A stretch of 64,000 bases of DNA from Aeromonas veronii. Lineage in GTDB: Bacteria > Pseudomonadota > Gammaproteobacteria > Enterobacterales > Aeromonadaceae. Numbering within the stretch: the first letter of the stretch is position 1; each line of letters starts with the position of its first letter. The notes below the pieces were generated by a model, which did no database searches, was not told where the DNA came from, and worked only from the letters and a program-made list of their open reading frames with translations. Location of the stretch: NCBI GenBank assembly GCA_041319085.1, contig CP101033.1, forward strand, positions 956,501-1,020,500. The letters run 5' to 3'. The position numbers were made by a program, and so were the translations under genes. Positions 36,720-47,418 of this stretch are shown here, in pieces.

Positions 36720-38509
36720 CAATAGACATCCCTTTGATAACGTTTGGCACGACGCAATTCGCTCAAATACTCTTCTGCTTCCTCACGGCTCTTGTGACCG
36801 TGTTCGGCAATCACATCCAGCAGGGCCTCCTGCACATCCTTGGCCATCTTGTTGGCGTCGCCACACACATAGAAGTGAGCGCCTGCTTCCAGCCACTGGT
36901 AGAGCTCAAGCCCTGCCTCGCGCAGGCGGTCCTGCACATAAATCTTGTTGGCCTGATCCCGGCTGAAGGCCAGGGAGATCTTCGACAGCAGCCCTGATTT
37001 CACATAACGCTGCCACTCCACCTGATAGAGGAAATCCTGGGTAAAGTGGGGGTTGCCGAAGAAGAGCCAGTTCTTGCCTTCCGCGCCCTGAGCTTCCCGC
37101 TCCTGCATAAAGGCGCGGAACGGGGCGATGCCGGTACCCGGGCCCACCATGATGACGGAGGTGTCGGGATTGGCGGGCAGGCGGAAGTTGTCGTTGTGCT
37201 CGACAAACACCCGCACCTCGCCATCCTCAATCAGCCGGTCCGCCAGATAGGAGGAAGCGGCGCCAGAACGCCAGGTGCCATCTTCCTGTGGGTAGCGCAC
37301 CACGCCAACGGTGAGATGCACCTCCTCTTCCACTTCGCTCTGGGCGGAGGCGATGGAGTAGAGGCGCGGGGTGAGGGGGCGCAGCAGGCCAGTCAACTGC
37401 TCCGCGCTGAGTTCGGTCGGGAAGCGTTTGAGCACATCCACCACCTGGGCAGAGGCGACCAGCCCATTGACCTGGGCCTTGTCGCCGGCCAAGTCTTTCA
37501 GCGCCGCGTTGTCCGATACATCAGCGAGTCCTGTGATAAAGCCGCCGTGCAGCCGGGTCAGTTCGAAGTGACTGGTCAGGGCTGCACGCAAGGTGCCGTG
37601 GGCCGTGGCCTCATCGCCGGAGAGGCCGGTCAGGGCCAGCACTTCCTCCACCAGTTCGGCGTCATTGTCGAACCAGACGCCGAGGGCATCCCCAGGCTGA
37701 TAGGTCAGCCCTGACTCTTCGAGGCTGATCTCGATATGGCGGATATCCTTGGTGGAATCCCGGCCGGTGATCTTCTGATTGACTGACAGACGGGCAGGGA
37801 AGGGGTTCTCCTTGCTGTACTGGCTTTGGCCAACCGCCTGCTGCACCGCGCTTGCCACGCTGCCGCTGGCCGCACCGGTGGTGAGCGTTGCGGCAATGGC
37901 ATTGAGCGCCTGTTCGCTCCACGCCTTGGCGGCATCCTGATAATCCACATCGAGGCTCGCGAGCTCATAAATGCGCTCGGCCCCAGCTTTGGCGAGGAAG
38001 TCGTCAAAATCTTTGCCGGTCTGGCAGAAAAATTCGTAGGAGCTGTCACCCAGCCCCAGCACCGCGAACTTGAGCTCCTCCAGCTTGCCAATCTTGCCTT
38101 TTTTAAGCTGCTCGAACAGATCGACGGCGCTCTCCGGCGGTTCACCCTCCCCGTAAGTGCTGACGACCACCAGTAGATGGCTCTCTTTCTTGAGCTGCTT
38201 GGGTTTGTAGTCGGCCATCGACGCTAGGGTGACCGGTAGGCCACGGGCTTCAGCCTGCGTCTTGATGGCAGTGGCGACGCCTTTGGCGTTGCCTGTCTGG
38301 GAGCCGTAGAGAATGGTCAGGCTGCCGCTGGGCGCAGCCACGGCGGCGCTGGCTGCAACGCTCTGGTGACCGGTCTGGGAGAGGCCGTAGAGATATCCGC
38401 TCACCCAGGCCAGTTGCTGGGTATTGAGGGTCGAGAGTACCTGACCCAGCTGACGTTGCTGCTCGTCAGAGAGGGGGGAGAGGTTGAATGGGGAATCCTT
38501 CAATTGCAT
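36719..38509 (-). CDS. cysJ: Sulfite reductase flavoprotein alpha subunit
   Basis: 596-residue CysJ (E. coli 599). The flavodoxin-like FMN domain (about 65-200, [16 protein letters not shown]) is followed by an FAD/NADPH reductase module with [33 protein letters not shown] and the terminal [13 protein letters not shown]...RYQRDVY. It passes electrons from NADPH to CysI. ATG 38509 is chosen; a GTG directly before it (38512) is equally placed. First gene of cysJIH; a palindrome 60 bases upstream may be the CysB region. Confidence 0.98.
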   Translation of the reverse strand: MQLKDSPFNLSPLSDEQQRQLGQVLSTLNTQQLAWVSGYLYGLSQTGHQSVAASAAVAAPSGSLTILYGSQTGNAKGVATAIKTQAEARGLPVTLASMADYKPKQLKKESHLLVVVSTYGEGEPPESAVDLFEQLKKGKIGKLEELKFAVLGLGDSSYEFFCQTGKDFDDFLAKAGAERIYELASLDVDYQDAAKAWSEQALNAIAATLTTGAASGSVASAVQQAVGQSQYSKENPFPARLSVNQKITGRDSTKDIRHIEISLEESGLTYQPGDALGVWFDNDAELVEEVLALTGLSGDEATAHGTLRAALTSHFELTRLHGGFITGLADVSDNAALKDLAGDKAQVNGLVASAQVVDVLKRFPTELSAEQLTGLLRPLTPRLYSIASAQSEVEEEVHLTVGVVRYPQEDGTWRSGAASSYLADRLIEDGEVRVFVEHNDNFRLPANPDTSVIMVGPGTGIAPFRAFMQEREAQGAEGKNWLFFGNPHFTQDFLYQVEWQRYVKSGLLSKISLAFSRDQANKIYVQDRLREAGLELYQWLEAGAHFYVCGDANKMAKDVQEALLDVIAEHGHKSREEAEEYLSELRRAKRYQRDVY

Positions 38510-38568
38510 CACACGCGTCTTCCATGGTCTGATTTTTGGCCAGATTAAAGGGTGTGTTGGATAACAAC

Positions 38569-38590
38569 AAAGAATAAAAATGTATTCTTT
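38569..38590 (-). promoter_or_regulatory. Inverted repeat upstream of cysJ, candidate CysB region
   Basis: Perfect 8-bp arms AAAGAATA / TATTCTTT with a 6-base spacer, centred about 70 bases before the cysJ start in an AT-rich stretch. CysB activates cysJIH in E. coli from just upstream of -35. CysB sites are degenerate, so assignment to CysB is inference. Confidence 0.45.
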
Positions 38591-38698
38591 ATTCTATTAA
38601 TGCATTAAAGGGGCAGAGGTACGCCTGTTCCCGCAGCAAAAGAGGGGCGTGGTATAAAGAGCGTTAAATGAGAGCCACTTGATAACACAGGAAGTGCC

Positions 38699-39505
38699 AT
38701 GTCGAATATCCGATTGTTTCATGTCAATGCGTTCAGTCAGCAGCCCCTTGGTGGCAATCCCGCGGTGGTCGTATTGGGAGCAGCCCTGCCTGATGCCAGC
38801 CAGTTGGCGATGGCGGCCGAGTTCAATCTCTCCGAGACGGCCTTTCTGGTGCAACTTGGCAGGGCCCATTACCAGTTACGCTGGTTCACGCCGAAAGTCG
38901 AGGTTGATCTCTGCGGTCATGGCACCTTGGCGGCTGCTCATGTGTTGTGGCAGACAGGGGCGGTAGCTGCACACGAGACTATCCGCTTCGAGACCCGCAG
39001 TGGTGAGCTGCTGGCCCGGCGCGAAGGGGAGTGGATTTGGCTCGATTTTCCGCGTATCGCGTTGACGCCACTGACGCTGGATCCCGCCTATGCTGCCGCG
39101 CTTGGTTGCCAGCCACGACAGACCTTGGCGGTCGGGGCCAAGTTCTTGCTGGAGCTGGCAAGTGAAGAGGAGATCCGCGCTATTTCGCCTGATTTCCATG
39201 CCCTGCGCGCCCTGCCGGGACGGGGGGTGATAGTGACGGCGCCCTCAAACGACTCGAACCATGACTTTGTCTCCCGCTATTTCGCCCCTTGGGTGGGCGT
39301 CGATGAGGATCCGGTTACTGGTTCCAACCACTGTGCTCTGGTGCCCTTCTGGGCCGAACGGCTTGGTAAACGGCAACTGCAGGCCCGTCAGATTTCGGCC
39401 CGTGGTGGTGAGCTGCGGCTTGAACTGCAGGAGGAGCGGGTACTGATGGCCGGTCAGGCCGTCACCTTGTGGCAGGGAGAGTGGCTGCTACCGCCAGCCT
39501 CATAA
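38699..39505 (+). CDS. PhzF family isomerase/epimerase-like protein
   Basis: 268-residue protein of the PhzF fold (diaminopimelate epimerase-like, two similar halves). Motifs are FHVNAFSQQPLGGNPAVVV, the Glu in NLSETAFLV, DLCGHGTLAAAHVL and the second-half DEDPVTGSNHCALVPFW. The conserved catalytic Glu of PhzF is in the SETAF motif. Members near housekeeping genes usually have unknown substrates, and no phenazine genes are present. Divergent from cysJ and ended by a strong terminator. Confidence 0.92.
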   Translation: MSNIRLFHVNAFSQQPLGGNPAVVVLGAALPDASQLAMAAEFNLSETAFLVQLGRAHYQLRWFTPKVEVDLCGHGTLAAAHVLWQTGAVAAHETIRFETRSGELLARREGEWIWLDFPRIALTPLTLDPAYAAALGCQPRQTLAVGAKFLLELASEEEIRAISPDFHALRALPGRGVIVTAPSNDSNHDFVSRYFAPWVGVDEDPVTGSNHCALVPFWAERLGKRQLQARQISARGGELRLELQEERVLMAGQAVTLWQGEWLLPPAS

Positions 39506-39540
39506 GCGGTAAGCATTCGTCAATGGTTGTGAGCATCATA

Positions 39541-39570
39541 AAAAACGCCCCGCAGTTGCGGGGCGTTTTT
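39541..39570. terminator. Bidirectional terminator between phzF-like gene and lysS
   Basis: Perfect 14-bp stem AAAAACGCCCCGCA / TGCGGGGCGTTTTT with a two-base centre. T-tracts occur in both directions, so it can serve the phzF-like gene and lysS. Confidence 0.92.
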
Positions 39571-39622
39571 GATTGCCGTTGGCGGTAGCGCTCTGCTACT
39601 ACGGGCCTTATTTCTGCGGATC

Positions 39623-41158
39623 TTACTTTTGCGGACGCAGGGCCGGGAACAGAATGACGTCACGGATGGTGTGGCTGTTAGTGAACAGCATCACCAGACG
39701 GTCGATACCGATACCCTGACCGGCAGTCGGCGGCAGGCCGTGTTCCAGCGCGGTGACGAAGTCGGCGTCGTAGAACATGGCTTCGTCGTCGCCAGCTTCT
39801 TTCTGATCAACCTGATCCTGGAAGCGCTTGGCCTGGTCTTCTGCATCGTTCAGCTCGGAGAAGCCGTTAGCCAGCTCGCGGCCACCGATGAAGAATTCGA
39901 AGCGGTCGGTCACGTCCGGGTTCACGTCGTTGCGGCGAGCCAGCGGAGAAACGGCCGCCGGGTACTCGGTGATGAAGGTCGGTTGCAGCAGCATGTGCTC
40001 CACGGTCTCTTCGAAGATCGCGGTGATCACGTGGCCCAGCTCCCAACCCTTCATCAGCTCGATGTGCAGACGCTTGGCAACGGCCTTGGCGCTCTCGAGG
40101 GTAGCCAGATCGTCCAGGGTCACATCCGGGTTGAACTTCAGGATGGAGTCAACCATGGTGAGGCGCTGGAACGGCTGACCGAAATCGATGGTCAGGCCCT
40201 CTTCGCCCTCTTTGGCGTAACGGATCTTGGTGTCGCCCAGAATGTCCTGCGCCAGGGTGCGCAGCAGCTCTTCGGTCAGGTCCATCAGATCGATGTAGTC
40301 GGCGTAGGCCATGTAGAACTCGATCATGGTGAACTCGGGGTTGTGACGCACCGAGATACCTTCGTTACGGAAGTTGCGGTTGATCTCATAGACACGCTCG
40401 AAGCCACCGACCACCAGACGCTTCAGGTAGAGCTCCGGAGCGATACGCAGGTACATGTCGATGTCCAGCGCATTGTGGTGAGTGACGAACGGACGCGCGG
40501 AGGCACCACCCGGAATGACTTGCATCATCGGGGTTTCCACTTCCATGAAGCGCTTTTCGTTGAAGAACTTGCGGATACCGGCAACTACCTGGGTGCGGAT
40601 CATGAAGGTCTTGCGGGACTCTTCGTTAGCGATCAGATCCAGGTAGCGCTGGCGGCAGCGGGCTTCCTGGTCGGTCAGCCCTTTGTGCTTCTCGGGCAGC
40701 GGACGCAGTGCCTTGGTCAGCAGGCGGATATCGGAAACGTGGACGGAGAGCTCACCGGTCTGGGTCTTGAACAGGGTGCCTTCGACACCCACGATGTCGC
40801 CCAGATCCCACTTTTTGAACTGCTCGTTGTAGAAACCTTCCGGCAGGTCGTCACGGGTGACGTAGACCTGGATCTTGCCGGCCATGTCCTGCAGGGTGGC
40901 GAAAGAAGCCTTGCCCATGATCCGTCGGGTCATGATGCGACCGGCAATCTTCACCCGTTTACCCAGGCTCGTCAGCTCCTCGGCGCTCTTGTCGTCGAAC
41001 TCTGCGTGCAGATCGCCAGAGAGGCTGTCGCGACGGAAGTCGTTGGGGAAAGGATTGCCCTGGGCGCGCAGGGCGGCCAGCTTGGAACGACGCTCAGTCA
41101 TCTCGTTGTTGAGTTCGAGTGAATGATCGACTTCCGGAGTGATGGTTTGTTCAGACAT
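39623..41158 (-). CDS. lysS: Lysyl-tRNA synthetase, class II
   Basis: 511-residue class II LysRS. The OB-fold anticodon-binding domain (about 65-150, [19 protein letters not shown]) is followed by the catalytic core with motif 1 around [17 protein letters not shown], motif 2 in [23 protein letters not shown] and motif 3 in [11 protein letters not shown]. Start ATG 41158 has AGGAA upstream. It follows prfB by 16 bases, the same prfB-lysS order as in E. coli. Confidence 0.98.
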   Translation of the reverse strand: MSEQTITPEVDHSLELNNEMTERRSKLAALRAQGNPFPNDFRRDSLSGDLHAEFDDKSAEELTSLGKRVKIAGRIMTRRIMGKASFATLQDMAGKIQVYVTRDDLPEGFYNEQFKKWDLGDIVGVEGTLFKTQTGELSVHVSDIRLLTKALRPLPEKHKGLTDQEARCRQRYLDLIANEESRKTFMIRTQVVAGIRKFFNEKRFMEVETPMMQVIPGGASARPFVTHHNALDIDMYLRIAPELYLKRLVVGGFERVYEINRNFRNEGISVRHNPEFTMIEFYMAYADYIDLMDLTEELLRTLAQDILGDTKIRYAKEGEEGLTIDFGQPFQRLTMVDSILKFNPDVTLDDLATLESAKAVAKRLHIELMKGWELGHVITAIFEETVEHMLLQPTFITEYPAAVSPLARRNDVNPDVTDRFEFFIGGRELANGFSELNDAEDQAKRFQDQVDQKEAGDDEAMFYDADFVTALEHGLPPTAGQGIGIDRLVMLFTNSHTIRDVILFPALRPQK

Positions 41159-41174
41159 GGTGATTCCTGCTTGT

Positions 41175-42273
41175 TTACAGACCTGATTTCAGGCTGGCTT
41201 CGATAAACTTGTCCAAGTCACCGTCGAGCACCGATTGGGTATTACGGGTTTCGACGCCGGTGCGCAGATCCTTGATACGGGAGTCATCCAGCACATAGGA
41301 ACGGATCTGGCTGCCCCAACCGATATCGGACTTGGTCTCTTCAAGGGCTTGTTTCTCAGCGTTCTGCTTCTGAATTTCCAGCTCGTAGAGCTTGGCTTTC
41401 AGCTGCTTCATACACTGGTCTTTGTTTTTGTGCTGGGAACGATCGTTCTGGCACTGTACCACGACACCGGTCGGAACGTGGGTAATACGCACCGCAGATT
41501 CGGTTCGGTTAACGTGCTGACCACCGGCACCGGAGGCGCGGTAGACGTCGATCCGCAGATCCGCCGGGTTGATCTCGATCTCGATGTCATCGTCTATCTC
41601 GGGGTAGACGAACACAGAACAGAAGGAGGTGTGACGGCGGCCACCGGAATCGAATGGGGACTTGCGCACCAGGCGGTGTACGCCGGTTTCGGTACGCAGC
41701 CAGCCGAACGCATATTCGCCGGTGAACTTGATGGTGGCGGATTTGATGCCGGCCACGTCGCCGTCGGAGCATTCAATCAGCTCGGGCTTGTAGCCGTGGG
41801 CATCGCCCCAGCGCAGGTACATACGCAGGACCATGTTGGCCCAATCCTGTGCTTCAGTACCACCGGAGCCGGATTGAATGTCGATATAGCAGTCGGAGCC
41901 GTCGTGCTGACCGGAGAACATGCGGCGGAACTCGAGATCCACCAGCTTGGCTTCCAGCTGTTCGGATTCGACAATGGCTTCGTTGAAGGTCTCTTCGTCT
42001 TCCCCTTCCACCGCCAGGCTCACCAGCATCTCGACGTCATCCACGCCCTGGGTCAGGGTGTCGATGGTGCCAACCACGTTTTCCAGCGCGACGCGCTCTT
42101 TGCCCAGCGCCTGTGCACGCTCGGGTTCATTCCAGACGTCCGGCTGTTCCAGCTCGGCGTTGACCTCTTCTAGACGCTCTTTCTTGGCGTCATAGTCAAA
42201 GGTACCCCCTAAGAAGCTCGGTCCGCTCAGACAGCTCCTTAAGTTTATTTAATACGGGATTAACTTCGAACAT
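41175..42273 (-). CDS. prfB: Peptide chain release factor RF2 (programmed +1 frameshift)
   Basis: 365-residue RF2, which releases peptides at UGA and UAA. The 5' frame starts at ATG 42273 ([17 protein letters not shown]) and meets an in-frame TGA at codon 26. Synthesis continues after a +1 shift as [15 protein letters not shown]. The shift site is the classic CTT-TGA-C with an upstream AGGGGG (42205-42210). The GGQ peptidyl-hydrolysis motif is in [15 protein letters not shown]. An SPF-type tripeptide for stop recognition is in RKSPFDSGG. Autoregulation through the shift is known in E. coli. Upstream of lysS. Confidence 0.97.
42195..42210 (-). other. RF2 programmed +1 frameshift site
   Basis: On the minus strand the AGGGGG Shine-Dalgarno-like block, the slippery CTT and the TGA-C stop context follow in that order. 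Low RF2 lets the ribosome slip past TGA by one base. Confidence 0.95.
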
Positions 42274-42528
42274 CGTGAAAACTCTCAGGGTCGATGTGAC
42301 TTAAAAACGGGATATTCTAGCCAATTGTGGAAGGAATAAACAGGGTTGCCTTGGCTTGTGCGGCTCATGCCGTCATTTTCTGATGCACTTTTTTCTCCAC
42401 CTCGGTAGAAAATATTGTCCATCGCCCCATTTTCAGGTTCAGTTTTGGCCATTCGGGTCGCTAATGACTAGGTGTAGTGTTGTGTCATTTAGGGAAAAAC
42501 CCGCTCCTCACCTCAATAAGAAGAACAC

Positions 42529-44403
42529 ATGATGAAAAACCTGTCACTCAAGCAGAAGATACTGTTGTCAGTGGTGATCGCCCTTTCGTTGGTGATTTCG
42601 TTGCTCTCCTGGCAGAGCTATAGCAGCCAGAAGAGTCTGTTGCTGCAAGGCAGCCAGGAGCAACTGCAGCGGCTGGGCACCCAACAGGCTGCCAGCGTCA
42701 GTGACTGGCTCGCAGCCCGTCGCGATGTGATCCAGGCGCTCGGCAACAAGGTCAGCTCCGAACCTCTCAATGCCTTGCAACAGGCACAAGTCTCCGGCCG
42801 TTTCCAGCTCACCTATTTCGGTGAGAGCAGCGGCAAGATGCACGACTCCGATCCCTCCATCAACCGTGATGGCTACGACCCGCGCTCCCGTGGCTGGTAT
42901 CAGGAGGCGATGGGCAAGGGGGGCCTTATCGTCACCAAGCCCTATCTTGACGTGGCCTACAACATCATGGTGGTGACCCTGGCCCAGCCGGTTTCTGGCG
43001 GGGTGATCGGGGGGGACCTCTCCATCGCCTCGCTGGTGGAAGACGTGACCAAGATGCAACTGCCTGCCGACGGTTTCGCCATCATGATGCACAAGGATGG
43101 CACCATCATCGCCTACAAGGATGCCGCCAAGGCGATGAAACCGGCCAGCGAGATCGACAATGATCTGACCAATGCGCTGATCGAGCAGAGCAAGTCGAGC
43201 AAGGAGCTGGTTCCGGCCTACTTCGACAACGAAGGGCGCGACAAGCTGCTGTGGGCAGTTGATATCCCCGATACCGACTGGGAACTGGTGCTGGTGCTGG
43301 ACAAGGCCGCGCTGGAAGCGCCGCTCTCCTCCCTGCTGATGACCCAGCTGGGGATGGCGCTGCTGGTGCTGGTGGGCAGTATCCTCGCTATCTCCTGGCT
43401 GGTCAGCATGCTGCTTGGCCCGCTCACCAAGGTCTCCCTGGCCCTGGCCCGCATTGCCGATGGTAATGGCGATCTGACCCAGCGCATCAAGATCGATGCC
43501 AACGATGAAGTGGGCCAACTGGCCAACAGCTTCAACCGTTTCGTCGGCAGCCAGCACCAGCTGATCGGCAATATCCGCAAACTGGCCAACGAACTGAATG
43601 CCGATGCCGAGCGCAGTCTGGTGACCAACCAGGCCGCGGTGGATGAGCTGCAACGTCAGCAGCAGGAGGTGACCATGGTCGCCACGGCGGTCACCGAGAT
43701 GGCGAGCGCCACCATGGAGATCGCCGGCAACGCCGAGAACACTGCCGCCGCGGCTCAGCAATCTGCCCAGAGCAGTGAGCAGGGCAAGATGCTGGTCAAC
43801 AAGACCCGCCAGTCCATCAATGGTCTGGCTGAAGAGGTGGGGCAGGCGACCGAAGTGATCGGTGAGTTGAGCCGCCACGCGCAAGCCATCACCAGCATCC
43901 TCTCCACCATTCAGGGGATTGCCGAGCAGACCAACCTGTTGGCGCTGAACGCAGCCATCGAAGCGGCCCGCGCCGGTGAGCAGGGTCGTGGTTTTGCGGT
44001 GGTTGCTGACGAGGTGCGGGTGCTGTCGCGCCGTACCCAGGACTCCACCCAGCAGATCCAGTCCACCATCGAGACTCTGCAGCAGACCACCGCCCGTGCG
44101 GTGAGCTTGATGCAGACCAGTCAGGGGCTGGCGGACAACAGCGTGCAGGATGCGGATCAGGCGGTGCGCGCGCTGGAAGAGATCACCTGCGCCATCTCGC
44201 TCATCTCCGACATGGCGGGTCAGATCGCCACCGCTGCCGAGGAGCAGACCCAGGTGACCGGCGAGATCACCCAGAACACCACCGCCATCAAGGATGTGAG
44301 TGACGAGATCACCGCCGCTGCCATGCGCGATCTGGATCAGGCCCACAGCCTCAAAGGTCGGGCTACCGACCTGAACCAGCAGGTGTCGACCTTTATCCTG
44401 TAA
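42529..44403 (+). CDS. dCache-type methyl-accepting chemotaxis protein
   Basis: 624-residue chemoreceptor. TM1 ([17 protein letters not shown]) and TM2 ([19 protein letters not shown], about 280-300) bracket a periplasmic double-Cache domain with [15 protein letters not shown] and [11 protein letters not shown]. The Arg, Trp, Tyr and Asp there fit the amino-acid-binding dCache pattern, so an amino-acid ligand is plausible but unproven. HAMP and a signalling hairpin ([25 protein letters not shown]) follow. The protein ends VSTFIL with no CheR pentapeptide. Start ATG 42529 or the next codon. A terminator follows. Confidence 0.92.
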   Translation: MMKNLSLKQKILLSVVIALSLVISLLSWQSYSSQKSLLLQGSQEQLQRLGTQQAASVSDWLAARRDVIQALGNKVSSEPLNALQQAQVSGRFQLTYFGESSGKMHDSDPSINRDGYDPRSRGWYQEAMGKGGLIVTKPYLDVAYNIMVVTLAQPVSGGVIGGDLSIASLVEDVTKMQLPADGFAIMMHKDGTIIAYKDAAKAMKPASEIDNDLTNALIEQSKSSKELVPAYFDNEGRDKLLWAVDIPDTDWELVLVLDKAALEAPLSSLLMTQLGMALLVLVGSILAISWLVSMLLGPLTKVSLALARIADGNGDLTQRIKIDANDEVGQLANSFNRFVGSQHQLIGNIRKLANELNADAERSLVTNQAAVDELQRQQQEVTMVATAVTEMASATMEIAGNAENTAAAAQQSAQSSEQGKMLVNKTRQSINGLAEEVGQATEVIGELSRHAQAITSILSTIQGIAEQTNLLALNAAIEAARAGEQGRGFAVVADEVRVLSRRTQDSTQQIQSTIETLQQTTARAVSLMQTSQGLADNSVQDADQAVRALEEITCAISLISDMAGQIATAAEEQTQVTGEITQNTTAIKDVSDEITAAAMRDLDQAHSLKGRATDLNQQVSTFIL

Positions 44404-44439
44404 GGTGCAACTCGCGGCCTGTTTCGGCTGAGATAAACA

Positions 44440-44472
44440 AGCCCCGCCCTCTTTCGAGTACGGGGCTTTTTG
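44440..44472 (+). terminator. Terminator after the dCache chemoreceptor
   Basis: Stem AGCCCCG / CGGGGCT followed by TTTTTG, 36 bases past the stop. Confidence 0.8.
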
Positions 44473-44579
44473 TTGTTCGGGGGAATGCAAAGCATGAGGA
44501 TTCCGGGTTGTCTGCCGGGCATCCTCGCGCTGGATAAGTGATCCGCCCCTGCCTACGTCGGCTGGCGGGGAGAGCGCAC

Positions 44580-44610
44580 AAGCAAAGAGCCCACCGAAAA
44601 GGTGGGCTCT
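44580..44610 (-). terminator. Terminator of gltS
   Basis: 10-bp stem AGAGCCCACC / GGTGGGCTCT, followed on the minus strand by TTGCTTG. It lies 28 bases past the gltS stop. Confidence 0.75.
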
Positions 44611-44637
44611 GATCATATATGTCTGACGAAACGGGAA

Positions 44638-45837
44638 TTACAGGAACGGCATCGCCATAAACAGCTTGATCACCATGGCGTTGATGATGTCGATAAAGAA
44701 GGCGCCCACCATGGGCACCACCAGAAACGCCAGGTGGGAGGGACCGAAGCGCTGGGTGATGGCCTGCATGTTGGCGATAGCGGTCGGGGTTGCCCCCAGA
44801 CCGAAGCCGCAGTGACCGGCTGCCAGCACGGCCGCATCGTAGTTCTTGCCCATCACCCGGAAGGTGACGAAGATGGCGTAGAGTGCCATCGCCACGGTCT
44901 GGGCGGCCAGCAGGATGAAGATAGGCAGGGCTAGACTGGCCAGATCCCACAATTTCAGGCTCATCAGCGCCATGGCGAGGAACAGCGACAGGCTGACGTT
45001 GCCCAGCAGGGAGACCTCGCGGTCGCTCACCTCATGCCAGTTCAGCAGGGTCAGGACGTTGCGCAACAGCACACCGACAAACAGCACGCAGACAAAGATC
45101 GGCAACTCGAAGGCGCCCCCTTTGAGGGAAGCCGAGAGTAGCTCGCCACCCTTGAGGCTGATGGCGATCAACGCCAGCGTCTCGATCACGCTGAAAGTGG
45201 TGAGGGGGCGCTCCATATCGGGCATTTCGAAGCCCTTGGGCGCCTCATCCTGGTTATGCTCTTCACCGGGCACCTGCACTTTCTTCACCAGATAGCGAGC
45301 CACCGGGCCACCGATCAGGCCGCCCAGCACCAGACCGAAGGTGGCACAGGCGATGGCGAGCTCAGCGGCGGATTGCACGCCGTACTTCTCGGAGAAGGTG
45401 GCACTCCAGGCCGCACCGGTACCGTGGCCGCCGGAGAGAGTGATGGAGCCGGCCAACAGCCCCATGTGGGGATCCAGGCCGAGCAGGGTCGCCAGACCGA
45501 CACCCAGACTGTTCTGCACCAGCAGCAGGCCGGTGACTACCAGCAGGAAGGTTGCGACCGCCTTGCCGCCGCGTTTCAGGCTGGCGAGATCGGCAGAGAG
45601 ACCGATGGAGGCGAAGAAGGCCAGCATCAGCGGGGTTTGCAGGCTGGTATCAAATTGCAGCTCCATCTGCAGGGTGGAGCGCAGCAATAGCAGTACCAGC
45701 GCGACCACCAGGCCGCCGGCAACCGGTTTGGGGATGTTGAAGGTACGCAGCAGCCCGACCCGGGTGACCAGCACCCGGCCAAGCAGCAATACCAGAGTGG
45801 CAGCGACCAGCGTTGCGTAGGAATCAAGTTGTAACAT
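44638..45837 (-). CDS. gltS: Sodium/glutamate symporter GltS
   Basis: 399-residue GltS (E. coli 401), an inner-membrane Na+-coupled glutamate importer. About ten to twelve hydrophobic helices are arranged in two inverted halves. Each half has a Gly/Ser-rich re-entrant loop: GSITLSGGHGTGAAW in the first and AAGHCGFGLGATPTAIANMQAI in the second. Start ATG 45837 has GGAG upstream. It is monocistronic. The leader carries a run of hairpins (45934-45993). Confidence 0.96.
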   Translation of the reverse strand: MLQLDSYATLVAATLVLLLGRVLVTRVGLLRTFNIPKPVAGGLVVALVLLLLRSTLQMELQFDTSLQTPLMLAFFASIGLSADLASLKRGGKAVATFLLVVTGLLLVQNSLGVGLATLLGLDPHMGLLAGSITLSGGHGTGAAWSATFSEKYGVQSAAELAIACATFGLVLGGLIGGPVARYLVKKVQVPGEEHNQDEAPKGFEMPDMERPLTTFSVIETLALIAISLKGGELLSASLKGGAFELPIFVCVLFVGVLLRNVLTLLNWHEVSDREVSLLGNVSLSLFLAMALMSLKLWDLASLALPIFILLAAQTVAMALYAIFVTFRVMGKNYDAAVLAAGHCGFGLGATPTAIANMQAITQRFGPSHLAFLVVPMVGAFFIDIINAMVIKLFMAMPFL

Positions 45838-45933
45838 TCAGTACTCCCATGTTGATTGGCTGTGTCTTTCATAGCAAAAGACTTACAGATTCAGCCGGGA
45901 TGAAAACAGTGTGGCTTATGTGCCAGCAAAGAA

Positions 45934-46018
45934 GGGGAAACATCTCCCCGCCCCAGGAAAGATGGGGCTTGTGCGGGCCTGAAATGCTCAGGCATCCAGA
46001 TGAGATTTTAGTAAAATC
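45934..46018 (-). promoter_or_regulatory. Hairpin-rich leader/operator region upstream of gltS
   Basis: Three short stems lie side by side: GGGGA/TCCCC (45934-45949), GCCCCA/TGGGGC (45950-45968) and GCCTGA/TCAGGC (45977-45993). Next to them is the near-palindrome GATTTTA-G-TAAAATC (46004-46018). All lie 97-181 bases before gltS within a 446-base gap that otherwise holds only the ansA promoter. No known riboswitch was recognised. Confidence 0.4.
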
Positions 46019-46148
46019 CGGCGGATTGTAGCAAAAAGCATCGTTTAATTCCATCTTTGTCGTATTAATGCTCGTTTTAGTCGTTTATTGTGACATTTAA
46101 CACTATGTGGGTAGAGGGCAGAAAAGCCGAAAAGGGTGCATGGAACGG

Positions 46149-46177
46149 CTGTCATTTGGGGCGCCAGTCTCTATAAT
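46149..46177 (+). promoter_or_regulatory. Predicted sigma-70 promoter of ansA
   Basis: CTGTCA (46149-46154) and consensus TATAAT (46172-46177) are spaced by 17 bases, about 107 bases before the ansA start. Confidence 0.65.
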
Positions 46178-46283
46178 TCGCCGGTTTCCGCTGCACGCAG
46201 AGGCGCTGGCGGGCGTTGACATTGTGGTTCACCCCGACATGGTTCATGTTTTGGCGGTGTTCACTTCATCAAGAGGAGAGGGT

Positions 46284-47291
46284 GTGAAGAAGTCTATCTA
46301 CATTGCCTACACAGGCGGCACCATTGGGATGCAGCGTTCCGATCACGGCTACGTGCCGATGGCGGGCTTTATGGAAGACTGTCTGGCGCGGATGCCCGAG
46401 TTCCACCGCCCCGAGATGCCGGATTACCATATCCACGAATATGCGCCCCTCATCGACTCCTCCGACATGACCCCGGCGGACTGGCAGCGCATCGCCGAGG
46501 ACATCAAGAGCAACTACGACAAGTACGACGGCTTTGTGATCCTGCACGGCACCGATACCATGTCCTTCACCGCCTCGGCGCTCTCCTTCATGCTGGAAGA
46601 TCTCCACAAGCCGGTCATTATCACCGGCTCCCAGATCCCGCTCGCAGAGCTACGCTCCGACGGCCAGCAGAACCTGCTCAACGCCCTCTATATTGCGGCC
46701 AACTACCCGATCCACGAGGTGACGCTGTTCTTCAACAACCAGCTCTATCGCGGCAACCGCAGCAAGAAGGTACATGCCGACGGCTTCCATGCCTTCGATT
46801 CGCCGAACTACCCGCCGCTGCTCAATGCCGGCATCGCCATCTCGCTGGAAGCGGGTGAGCTGGGTGTGCCGTCCGAGCGACCGCTGGTTCTGCACGACAT
46901 CACTCCCCAGCCCATCGGCGTGGTGACCCTCTATCCGGGCATCTCCAGCGAGGTGATCGCCAACATCCTGCAACAGCCGGTGAAGGCGCTGATCCTGCTG
47001 TCGTTCGGGGTGGGCAATGCGCCGCAGAATCCGGCCATGCTGGCGCTGCTCTCCGAGGCCTCGGCCCGCGGCGTCATCATCGTCAACCTGAGCCAGTGCC
47101 TGCACGGCAAGGTCAACATGGGCGGTTATGCGACCGGCAATGCCCTCTCCCGGGCCGGGGTGATCTCAGGCTTCGACATGACCGCCGAGGCGGCGCTGAC
47201 CAAGCTGCACTTCCTGCTGAGCCAGGACTTGCCGGCACCGCGCATTCGCGAGCTGATGCAGCAGTCCCTGCGTGGGGAGCTGACCCCCTGA
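46284..47291 (+). CDS. ansA: Type I (cytoplasmic) L-asparaginase
   Basis: 335-residue asparaginase I (E. coli AnsA 338), which hydrolyses L-asparagine to aspartate and ammonia. The first catalytic Thr is in IAYTGGTIGM and the second in HGTDTMSFTASAL. There is no signal peptide, so it is the cytoplasmic enzyme. I start at GTG 46284 (protein MKKSIYIAYTGG) with AAGAGGAGAG upstream. The longer ORF begins before the predicted promoter's transcript would. It is followed by two REP-like sequences and a terminator. Confidence 0.95.
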   Translation: MKKSIYIAYTGGTIGMQRSDHGYVPMAGFMEDCLARMPEFHRPEMPDYHIHEYAPLIDSSDMTPADWQRIAEDIKSNYDKYDGFVILHGTDTMSFTASALSFMLEDLHKPVIITGSQIPLAELRSDGQQNLLNALYIAANYPIHEVTLFFNNQLYRGNRSKKVHADGFHAFDSPNYPPLLNAGIAISLEAGELGVPSERPLVLHDITPQPIGVVTLYPGISSEVIANILQQPVKALILLSFGVGNAPQNPAMLALLSEASARGVIIVNLSQCLHGKVNMGGYATGNALSRAGVISGFDMTAEAALTKLHFLLSQDLPAPRIRELMQQSLRGELTP

Positions 47292-47299
47292 GCGTGCGT

Positions 47300-47334
47300 C
47301 CCTCACCCTAACCCTCTCCCTGGGGGAGAGGGGA
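47300..47334. repeat. REP-like palindromic sequence 1
   Basis: Intergenic sequence CCCTCACCCTAACCCTCTCC continuing into GGGGGAGAGGGGA. It is the common REP pattern of gammaproteobacterial intergenic spaces and can form a hairpin after ansA. Confidence 0.65.
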
Positions 47335-47418
47335 TAGCTCGGGGGAGTTGGCAGCAAGGCTTGTCATGAAGATCGCCGGCAGGTGGCCCGCTTACTGTCC
47401 GCAGGCTGCGAGCCAGCT

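Noticed and set aside
46107..46283. N-terminal extension of asparaginase (59 extra residues from a GTG at 46107).
   Set aside because: It would start before the TATAAT promoter at 46172, has no homology, and the GTG at 46284 has a strong ribosome site and the family N-terminus.
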